Positions 5,945 through 11,043 of a DNA stretch of 11,043 nucleotides are shown piece after piece. The position numbers and the translations under genes are program-made. The number at the start of each line of letters is the position of its first letter. Within the stretch, counting starts at the first letter, position 1. The DNA is from Spirochaetales bacterium (GTDB lineage: Bacteria > Spirochaetota > Spirochaetia > DSM-27196 > SLST01), in assembly GCA_007130265.1 (NCBI GenBank), contig SLST01000426.1:1-11043 (forward strand), given 5' to 3'. Under the pieces are notes generated by a model. That model was not told where the DNA came from, did not search any database, and saw only the letters and a list, made by a program, of their open reading frames with translations.

Positions 5945-7153
5945 TCGCCCGGAGGCGTGCCTCATCGGGATGCTCATCATCGCGAAGTGGCGGGCGAGAA
6001 GCGGCGCGGCCAGACGCAGCGCCGCGGATACCAGCCGGCCGCGCACCCACGAGCCGGCCCGACCCGTGATCGTTCCCACGCGCATCCCAGCCCACGCGCG
6101 TCGCGCCGCCGAACGCCCCGCCTGCCTCCGCGCGCGCTGGTAGTACCCCCACGCGTCCGGCGCGGTGAGCCGCCCGTCGAGCCGTCCCGCCACGAGCGTG
6201 GCTGCGAGCTCGGCGTCGGCGAAACCGGTATTCATCCCCTGTCCGCCAATGGGGCTCATCGTGTGCGCGGCGTCGCCGGCGAACAGGAGTCGGCCCTGGT
6301 GAAACCGGCCGAGCTCGCTGCGCTCCGGCGCGAAGGCACTCTGCCAGGTCCGACCCGCCGGGTCGAGTGAATACCTGGTTCGGCTCTCCACGATACCTTC
6401 GAGATCGATATGGTCATCGGCCCCGGGAAGCGCGCTCCCGGATGGCAGCTGGACGATCCATCGTCTGAGCGAGCCGGGGAGCGGGAACGATTCGACCGCG
6501 CCGCTGGGCGTGAACCAGAGATGCGCCTCATCCGCGAGGTCGGTCAGGTCGCGGTGGTCGGCGATGAAGAAGCGGGCCTGGTACGTCGTCCGTCCGCGGC
6601 TGAGACCGGCGGCCGCAGCGAGTGTGCTGCGCGCTCCGTCGCAGACGATTGCATACCGCGCGCGATAGCGGCTGCCGTCGCGGCAGGAAAGGGTCACTCC
6701 TTCCGTGTCCTGCACCACCGCGTCCACCGTAACGTCGTAGCAAATCTCCACCTTGGGACGCTCAGCGATGGCGGCGGCAAGCATCGACTCGGTCCGCCAT
6801 TGCGGGATCGCGAGCACGAAGGGGAAGTGCCGGTGGACGCCGCGAAAGTCGAGCCGGCCGAGCTCGTCTTTTTCATCGTGAACGACGCCCGTTGCCGCAT
6901 GGACGCCCGCGGCGACAAACTCCTGCGCAAGACCTATGCCGTCGAGCAGCTCGAGCGACGGCGGCATGATGCCGATCGCGCGCGAGCGCAGGTCGCCGGA
7001 CGATGCCGGGTGGGCGCACGCCGTCTGCCCCGGCCGCGGTTTTCGGCGCTCGAGTATGATTGTCTCGACGCCGTTGCGCCCGAGCACATGCGCGGCCATG
7101 AGCCCGACGGGTCCTGCTCCCACCACGACTACCGCGGCGTCGGTCATTGACAT
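5894..7153 (-). CDS. class A FAD-dependent aromatic monooxygenase (PF01494-type hydroxylase)
   Basis: The 419-residue protein has the three FAD/NAD(P)H motifs of p-hydroxybenzoate hydroxylase-like flavoproteins: GAGPVG (12-17) in the N-terminal Rossmann fold, CDGARST (171-177) and the GD motif FAGDAAHTMSPIGGQGMN (291-308). Such enzymes use NAD(P)H and oxygen to hydroxylate phenolic rings. Relatives include UbiH/PhzS-like enzymes and the flavoprotein hydroxylase SrsC of streptomycete phenolic-lipid pathways. Next to a type III PKS and a UbiE homologue, a role in ring hydroxylation towards a quinone is the simplest reading. The upstream propeller gene ends 6 bp before this start, and its TGA lies in the ribosome site GAGGAAGG. 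An ATG two codons in (7147) is an equally good start. The 3' end overlaps the UbiE-like gene by 51 bp. No membrane segment is evident. Confidence 0.92.
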   Translation of the reverse strand: MSMTDAAVVVVGAGPVGLMAAHVLGRNGVETIILERRKPRPGQTACAHPASSGDLRSRAIGIMPPSLELLDGIGLAQEFVAAGVHAATGVVHDEKDELGRLDFRGVHRHFPFVLAIPQWRTESMLAAAIAERPKVEICYDVTVDAVVQDTEGVTLSCRDGSRYRARYAIVCDGARSTLAAAAGLSRGRTTYQARFFIADHRDLTDLADEAHLWFTPSGAVESFPLPGSLRRWIVQLPSGSALPGADDHIDLEGIVESRTRYSLDPAGRTWQSAFAPERSELGRFHQGRLLFAGDAAHTMSPIGGQGMNTGFADAELAATLVAGRLDGRLTAPDAWGYYQRARRQAGRSAARRAWAGMRVGTITGRAGSWVRGRLVSAALRLAAPLLARHFAMMSIPMRHASGRLPRRLTHHGDSHEASE

Positions 7154-7159
7154 CCTTCC

Positions 7160-8119
7160 TCAGTCGGCGATCGCTACGGCGTTGATCTGCGGCAGCCCGG
7201 AAGCTATCTCGCGCCAATGCCTTGCGCCGTCTTCAGACAGGTACACCGTGCCCCCCGGAGCCGCGATCACGGCGATCTCTTCCGTGGCGCCTCCGCCGGC
7301 CTCGAGGCAGAACGTGTCGACGTTCCCGGAGAACCACTCGGGTAGTCCGGCCGTACACCGGGCGAACGGTTCCCGTGACCCGATAGGTCGCGAGTAGACG
7401 GCGCCCCGGTCGCCGTGCGGCCCGTTCGACGCGCTCGCGAGAATCGTGTCACCGGCGATCGCGACCGCCCGCATATAGGGGAAGTCGAGCCCCGCGGTCG
7501 TGACGGTCCATGATCCGCCTCGGTCGGAGCTCTCCGCAAAGCCGCGGGCAGAGGGGGCGAAGATCATCCCCGTGGCATCATGGAACAGAACCTGGTGCAC
7601 GTCCGTTCGGATGTCGATCGTCTGTTGCCAGCTTTCGCCGTTGTCGGTAGAGCGCAGGATTCCCCCAACATGCACGTTGACGAACAGATCCCCATCGTCC
7701 GCCGTGTCGATCGTGCGGGTCGCAGGCGGGCCGCCCCACGGTGTGAACCATTCGTCCCGTCCCGGGGCCTCTTCAAAGCTGTCCAGCGGCGACGCGTTGT
7801 TGCCCTGCCCCCCGTCGCCGCGTCCGATGCGCAGCAGATGCGCCTCTTGCGTCCCAACGAGCAGCGCCCCCGGCCTCCGGCAGAGCGCAACCGCCTGATG
7901 CTCTACTCTCGCGACCTTCTCCCAGGTCGCGTCGCGGAGTGCGCCTACGGAGTCCTCGGTCCGCCAGATCTCGTGCCGCCCTACGACGGCGTGCACCGTG
8001 GTTCCGTCTACCGTGAGCCCGGCGACGTGCATACCGCTAAACGCAGACGGTTCAGCATGGCCGGGTTCGTAGAGGCCCCGGTTGGTTGCGAGAAGAATAC
8101 CTGTCTGAATCTCTGCCAT
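7160..8119 (-). CDS. cytoplasmic Asp-box (BNR-repeat) beta-propeller protein
   Basis: The 319-residue protein has repeating beta-sheet units with Asp-box motifs (S/T-x-D-x-G-x-x-W): STDNGESW (157-164), SSDRGGSW (197-204) and a degenerate SEDGARHW (295-302), plus a weaker unit ending in W66. Such motifs mark sialidase-like and VPS10/Ycf48-like propellers. Here the sialidase active-site arginines are not obvious, so I would not call it a hydrolase. There is no signal peptide, which is unusual because most Asp-box propellers are exported. The start has GAGGA 6 nt upstream. The gene is the first of an operon with the FAD monooxygenase and faces a LacI-type regulator. It could be a binding, scaffold or lactonase-like protein; the function is not recognised. 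Confidence 0.85.
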   Translation of the reverse strand: MAEIQTGILLATNRGLYEPGHAEPSAFSGMHVAGLTVDGTTVHAVVGRHEIWRTEDSVGALRDATWEKVARVEHQAVALCRRPGALLVGTQEAHLLRIGRGDGGQGNNASPLDSFEEAPGRDEWFTPWGGPPATRTIDTADDGDLFVNVHVGGILRSTDNGESWQQTIDIRTDVHQVLFHDATGMIFAPSARGFAESSDRGGSWTVTTAGLDFPYMRAVAIAGDTILASASNGPHGDRGAVYSRPIGSREPFARCTAGLPEWFSGNVDTFCLEAGGGATEEIAVIAAPGGTVYLSEDGARHWREIASGLPQINAVAIAD

Positions 8120-8136
8120 GATCGGTCCTCACAATG

Positions 8137-8165
8137 AAGATACGCGTCCGTCCGCAGTGGGCCAA
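8137..8165 (-). promoter_or_regulatory. candidate promoter of the propeller-monooxygenase operon
   Basis: On the minus strand TTGGCC (8165-8160) and TATCTT (8142-8137) are separated by exactly 17 bp. The expected start near 8130 gives a very short leader that begins at the ribosome site (TCCTC on the plus strand, 8126-8130). It interlocks with the inverted repeat at 8147-8175. Confidence 0.45.
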
Positions 8166-8175
8166 ATCGGACGGA
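8147..8175. promoter_or_regulatory. inverted repeat, candidate operator between the propeller operon and the lacI-type gene
   Basis: TCCGTCCG (8147-8154) and CGGACGGA (8168-8175) are perfect 8-bp inverted arms 13 bp apart. One arm lies in the spacer of the propeller promoter, and the other ends one base before the -35 box of the regulator promoter, so a bound protein could control both directions. Classical LacI operators are contiguous palindromes of about 14-20 bp, so the gap is longer than usual. A second dyad, ACGACA (8180-8185) with TGTCGT (8195-8200), sits within the regulator's own promoter. Confidence 0.4.
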
Positions 8176-8176
8176 A

Positions 8177-8205
8177 TTGACGACAGGTAGCCGGTGTCGT
8201 ATAGT
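8177..8205 (+). promoter_or_regulatory. strong sigma70-type promoter of the LacI-family regulator gene
   Basis: TTGACG (8177-8182) and TATAGT (8200-8205) are 17 bp apart and match the consensus at five of six positions in the -10 box and five of six in the -35 box. The predicted start near 8212 gives a leader of about 20 nt that holds the GGAAAG ribosome site. Confidence 0.7.
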
Positions 8206-8232
8206 GCATGCGTCCGGCCCGGAAAGACCCCT

Positions 8233-9330
8233 ATGTCGACCTACAAGGAAATCGCCGACCGCGCAAACGTCTCCATTGGAACCGTCTACCGTGTGGCGCA
8301 CAACCGGGGTCGCGTAGCGAAGGAGACGGCACGACGGGTCCGCGAGGCGATCGACGAGCTCGGGTACGAGCGCAATATCTACGCGAGCAATCTCTCGAGG
8401 AAGAAGGAGTACCGGTTCGGAGTTCTGATGCCGCGCACCCATCTGAACAGCGGGTACTGGGAGGCCCCGTTTCGCGGCGCCGAGCAGGCTGGGCGTGAGC
8501 TCGCGCGGTACCGAGTCGGAGTAGAGGCTTTTCTGTACGACGAGAACTCGCCCCGCTCATTCGACCATCACGCCCAAAAGGCCGCCGACGCAGAGCTGGA
8601 CGGGATCCTGGTGGCTGCCGTCGTCGCCCGTGCGAGCACCGAGATCGCCGGGCGCCTGCCGCCGGAGCTGCCTCGCGTCTACTTCGACTCCTACATCGCC
8701 GACCCCGCAGCCGCCGGGTTTGTCGGACAGGACTCGTACTCGAGCGGGCGCCTCGCCGGGCATCTCATGTCGATGATGCTGCCTGCGGATGCGCCCGTCA
8801 TCGCATTGCGCACCTACCCGGGTGATCCGGAGACCGACGTCGAAACGTGCCACATCCCCGATCGCATCCGGGGTTTCCGTGACTGCGCGGCCGGGCGGCG
8901 CGGACTCACCGTGACCACCGTGGCGGTGAACGCGTCGCTCGGCGCCGCCGGGTTCGTCGAGGCGATCGGGCCGGCGCTCATCGCCTGCCCGGGCGTCGCC
9001 GGGGTCTTCGTCTCGAATTCGGAGACGCACCTCGCGGTCGACGCGATGAAGCAACTCGGACACCGGGACGACATGCGCTACGTCGGGTACGATCTTGTCG
9101 AACCGAACCGGAGGTACCTGGTAGACGGGACGATCGACTTCCTGCTCGGACAGCGTCCCTACGAGCAGGGGTACCGCGGGGTGCATCTTCTTCACCGGCA
9201 TGTCGTCCTGAAGGAGGAAGCTCCCGGGCCCATCGTCCTGCCCACTGACATCTTCACCCGCGAAAACCCCGGCAGCCTTCCTGAGATCAGCGACAATGAA
9301 GCACGAGCGAAGAAGGCGCAGTTATCGTGA
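8233..9330 (+). CDS. LacI/GalR-family transcriptional regulator
   Basis: The 365-residue protein begins with a typical LacI helix-turn-helix, STYKEIADRANVSIGTVYRV, followed by HNRGRVAKETARRV and the hinge region near GYERNIYASNLSRKK. A periplasmic-binding-protein-like ligand domain follows (from about RFGVLMPRT to the end), with GVAGVFVSNSETHLAVDAMKQLG and VGYDLVEPNRRYLVDG in its second lobe. The HNRGRV form of the headpiece is common in the branch whose ligand domains resemble ABC sugar-binding proteins, so the effector is probably a sugar or related polar compound. I place the start at ATG 8233, with GGAAAG 6 nt upstream. An in-frame ATG at 8194 lies inside the promoter. It is divergent from the propeller-monooxygenase operon, which is its most likely target together with itself. 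Confidence 0.93.
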   Translation: MSTYKEIADRANVSIGTVYRVAHNRGRVAKETARRVREAIDELGYERNIYASNLSRKKEYRFGVLMPRTHLNSGYWEAPFRGAEQAGRELARYRVGVEAFLYDENSPRSFDHHAQKAADAELDGILVAAVVARASTEIAGRLPPELPRVYFDSYIADPAAAGFVGQDSYSSGRLAGHLMSMMLPADAPVIALRTYPGDPETDVETCHIPDRIRGFRDCAAGRRGLTVTTVAVNASLGAAGFVEAIGPALIACPGVAGVFVSNSETHLAVDAMKQLGHRDDMRYVGYDLVEPNRRYLVDGTIDFLLGQRPYEQGYRGVHLLHRHVVLKEEAPGPIVLPTDIFTRENPGSLPEISDNEARAKKAQLS

Positions 9331-9345
9331 GCTTGACTGTCGATG

Positions 9346-9396
9346 GAAAGGTCAAACTCACCTGCGAAGAGTACCTTTCTTCCCGGACGACGGGAA
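9346..9396. terminator. two adjacent hairpins between convergent genes, candidate bidirectional terminator
   Basis: GAAAGGT (9346-9352) pairs with ACCTTTC (9373-9379), and the stem is extended inside by ACTC/GAGT (9356-9359 with 9369-9372) after a 3-nt bulge. Immediately next, TTCCCG (9380-9385) and CGGGAA (9391-9396) form a second 6-bp stem with a 5-nt loop. They occupy the 118-bp gap between the ends of the LacI-type gene and the downstream dioxygenase gene, where termination in both directions is expected. There is no long T-tract. Confidence 0.4.
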
Positions 9397-9448
9397 ACCC
9401 ACGAGCTCATCGACCGGGAGCGTTTCATGGCGCCGGGCCCCTCAAGGC

Positions 9449-10381
9449 TCAGTCGCAGATGTGCTCCTTCTGCCACCGCAGGGACTCGTCCCAGTCGGCG
9501 AGGAGGAGCTGCTCTTTCCTCCAGTAGTACTGGAGGTCGTCGCGCGACCATCCGCGGTAGATCTCTTTCCAGGGAAGAACGCCGCAGTGGACCTCGAGTG
9601 ATTTGGGCTCGATCGGCTCGTGGGCAGGCTGGTACCGGTAATCGCACGAGAGTCGCACGATGCCGTCGCGCTGATTCGGGAGCGCACGGTGGACCATTCG
9701 GCTTTCGAACGTGAGGACGTCCCCTGCACGGTAGTCGTCCTCGAGCCACTCGTGGCTTGTGTTGCACAGCCAGGTCTCGAGTCCCCCCGCTCCCTGCGCC
9801 GCCTTGACCGGCAGGAGGCCGTCTGCGTGGGAACCGCGCAACACCGACAGCCCACCGAGCTCGCGCGGGCAGTCACCGAGCGGGATCCAGCACGTGCGGA
9901 CGTTCTCTGTCCCCTGGATGTGGATGAAGTCCTGGTGAGGGGGCGTCGCCACCGTGTCATCCCGCGGGAGCATGAGCCGGGCGATGTTGCGCGGATGAAC
10001 GAGCACCGCGGACTCGAAGAGCGCCTCGTACAGCGCGATCAGCCGGGGGTGATGAGCGAGCGCATGGAAGGCCTGCAGCCGCTGGACATCCTGGTAGGCG
10101 GGTCCGGGCACGCCGGTCCCGCAGAACTCGAGATCCTCGAGCGGGATCGCGTTCACCGCTTCCCGGTCGACAAAACCGTCGAGCAGGTCGCCTCGGCCGG
10201 TGTCGATCCATCCGTAGGTGTCGAGCACCTGCATCATCCGCCGGCGTAGCCCGAGTATGTCCTCCCGCGGCAGCAGGCCGCGGAAAAAGAGATAGCCATC
10301 CGCCAGCTGTTGCCTGCGGAGCGCTTCCGGGTCGCCCAGTAGCGGGGTCGAGTCGACGAATCCGGTGACGGTTGCGGGCAT
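9449..10381 (-). CDS. second phytanoyl-CoA dioxygenase (PhyH) family oxygenase
   Basis: The 310-residue protein has the PhyH iron site H149-x-D151 (TPPHQDFIHIQG) and distal H231 (ESRMVHRALPNQ), with R243 as the likely 2-oxoglutarate ligand (GIVRLSCDYRYQ). The core motif GGLSVLRGSHADGLLPV fits family members that hydroxylate small polar metabolites. It is not a recent copy of the dioxygenase at 542-1432: the sequences around the shared motifs differ widely. The start has AGGAGG 4 nt upstream and an extended -10 element close by, so it can be transcribed separately although it follows the right-edge gene by 54 bp. The C-terminus ends in a Trp-rich WRKEQLLLADWDESLRWQKEH segment. The substrate is unknown; the protein is cytoplasmic. 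Confidence 0.9.
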   Translation of the reverse strand: MPATVTGFVDSTPLLGDPEALRRQQLADGYLFFRGLLPREDILGLRRRMMQVLDTYGWIDTGRGDLLDGFVDREAVNAIPLEDLEFCGTGVPGPAYQDVQRLQAFHALAHHPRLIALYEALFESAVLVHPRNIARLMLPRDDTVATPPHQDFIHIQGTENVRTCWIPLGDCPRELGGLSVLRGSHADGLLPVKAAQGAGGLETWLCNTSHEWLEDDYRAGDVLTFESRMVHRALPNQRDGIVRLSCDYRYQPAHEPIEPKSLEVHCGVLPWKEIYRGWSRDDLQYYWRKEQLLLADWDESLRWQKEHICD

Positions 10382-10403
10382 ATCTCCTCCTGTTCTAATC
10401 AGA

Positions 10404-10412
10404 AATATACCA
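10404..10412 (-). promoter_or_regulatory. extended -10 promoter before the second PhyH-type gene
   Basis: The minus strand reads TGGTATATT, an extended -10 element with five of six consensus bases and no recognisable -35 box. A start near 10397 gives a leader of about 16 nt carrying the AGGAGG site at 10391-10386. Confidence 0.4.
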
Positions 10413-10435
10413 CGCCAGGACCGACGCGCCTTCCC

Positions 10436-11043
10436 CTACGCCCCAATCACCTCAAGCTTCTCGTCGCTCAGGTACCCGTAGCGGTTGACCCACACGCGTC
10501 CGCAGTCGGTGCACCCGATCTCGCCGTCATGCCCTGCCGCGCCAACGGCGGCTCGGTAGCGGCGCGAGAAATCGTCATGGGGGCCGTAGCCGTGCACGAT
10601 GGGAGCGACGGGCACCGTGGACTCGAGGCAGGCCTGCGCGACCTTGCGCCGCTGCACCGCGTCGTCAACGGGGTGCGGCTCGTCCGGTTCCGGATAGCGC
10701 ACCGTAGCGGCATCGAGCGGTCGCGAGAGCGTATCGCCCACGTCGAACAGCGTGAGGAGCGCTTCGGCGAGGAGGGCGGCGTCGATGTGGGGACTTCCGG
10801 CGAGGATGTCGTCCATCCAGAACCGGACGATCTGGAGCCAGTGCATCGTGTAGAGCTTGACGGCGACCCACGGCGCTACATCGCGCAGATCCGCGAAGGG
10901 AAGACCGGTCAGGATTGAGAAGGGCGGCGGAAAGGCGTTCGGCGCGAGCGCGACCGCGTGAGCCCCGGCGTCGTCCATGATCGAACGCAGGAACCGCAGG
11001 TAGTCGATCGCGGTCTCGCGTTTCCCGAGCAGCCACTCGTCGA
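10436..11043 (-). CDS. C-terminal part of an unrecognised protein, possibly TIM-barrel glycosidase-like (partial, runs off right edge)
   Basis: The frame is open from the right edge to the TAG at 10438-10436, so the 5' end lies outside the window. About 202 residues are visible. An ATG at 10978 is not needed as a start, because the frame before it continues in coding style (DEWLLGKRETAIDYLRFLRSI). Visible features are a hydrophobic aromatic-rich stretch APWVAVKLYTMHWLQIVRFW, the pair CTDCG near the end (a CxxC that might bind metal) and the tail WVNRYGYLSDEKLEVIGA. The alternation of strands and helices with aromatic residues reminds me of glycosidase-like TIM barrels, but I cannot name a family. 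It lies upstream of the PhyH-type gene in the same direction, 54 bp away, and could share its transcript. Confidence 0.7.
   Translation of the reverse strand, partial: DEWLLGKRETAIDYLRFLRSIMDDAGAHAVALAPNAFPPPFSILTGLPFADLRDVAPWVAVKLYTMHWLQIVRFWMDDILAGSPHIDAALLAEALLTLFDVGDTLSRPLDAATVRYPEPDEPHPVDDAVQRRKVAQACLESTVPVAPIVHGYGPHDDFSRRYRAAVGAAGHDGEIGCTDCGRVWVNRYGYLSDEKLEVIGA

Noticed and set aside
7160..8119. Calling the propeller a sialidase
   Set aside because: Asp-boxes are present, but there is no signal peptide and I do not see the arginine triad and Tyr/Glu pair of sialidases in the expected places.
8194..8232. Longer N-terminus for the LacI-type regulator, starting at 8194
   Set aside because: This ATG would overlap the -10 box (8200-8205) and put 13 extra residues before the helix-turn-helix; ATG 8233 has a properly spaced ribosome site.
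1..11043. CRISPR arrays, transposases, tRNA or rRNA genes and attachment sites
   Set aside because: No regular direct repeats, transposase motifs, cloverleaf-like segments or conserved rRNA stretches were seen on either strand.

Overview
The window is GC-rich bacterial DNA. The best clue to its origin is a gene cut off by the left edge. It has a basic N-terminus, the segment RRRVTVMLVPHS, one membrane helix and then a coiled coil. I associate this arrangement with membrane-anchored M23-type cell-envelope peptidases of spirochaetes, so I favour a high-GC member of the Spirochaetales (free-living or uncultured). This is inference from one partial protein and its neighbours. No RNA gene, CRISPR array, insertion sequence or tRNA was seen.

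Layout, left to right: (a) the edge gene for the M23-like envelope protein (minus) with a good sigma70-type promoter; (b) a minus-strand operon of an aldo/keto reductase followed by a phytanoyl-CoA dioxygenase-like 2-oxoglutarate/Fe(II) oxygenase; (c) a divergent plus-strand gene for an exported TPR-like protein; (d) a compact block with a type III polyketide synthase and a SAM methyltransferase (minus, TGA directly followed by ATG), a divergent UbiE/MenG-type C-methyltransferase (plus) and a convergent class A FAD monooxygenase (minus); (e) a cytoplasmic Asp-box beta-propeller gene directly upstream of the monooxygenase; (f) a divergent LacI-type regulator sharing a short control region with the propeller gene; (g) a second, unrelated PhyH-family dioxygenase (minus), downstream of the end of a gene that runs off the right edge.

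The most interesting part is block (d). Type III PKS, methyltransferase, UbiE homologue and flavoprotein hydroxylase are together the enzyme types needed to build an alkylresorcinol or alkylpyrone ring, hydroxylate it and methylate it into a quinone-like lipid, as in the Streptomyces srsABC phenolic-lipid pathway. Here the genes are split over both strands with only about 10 bp between the divergent starts and 51-52 bp tail-to-tail overlaps at both ends. The monooxygenase is cotranscribed with a beta-propeller gene, and that operon is probably controlled by the LacI-type repressor. Product and regulation are inferred; the enzyme families are clear from their motifs.
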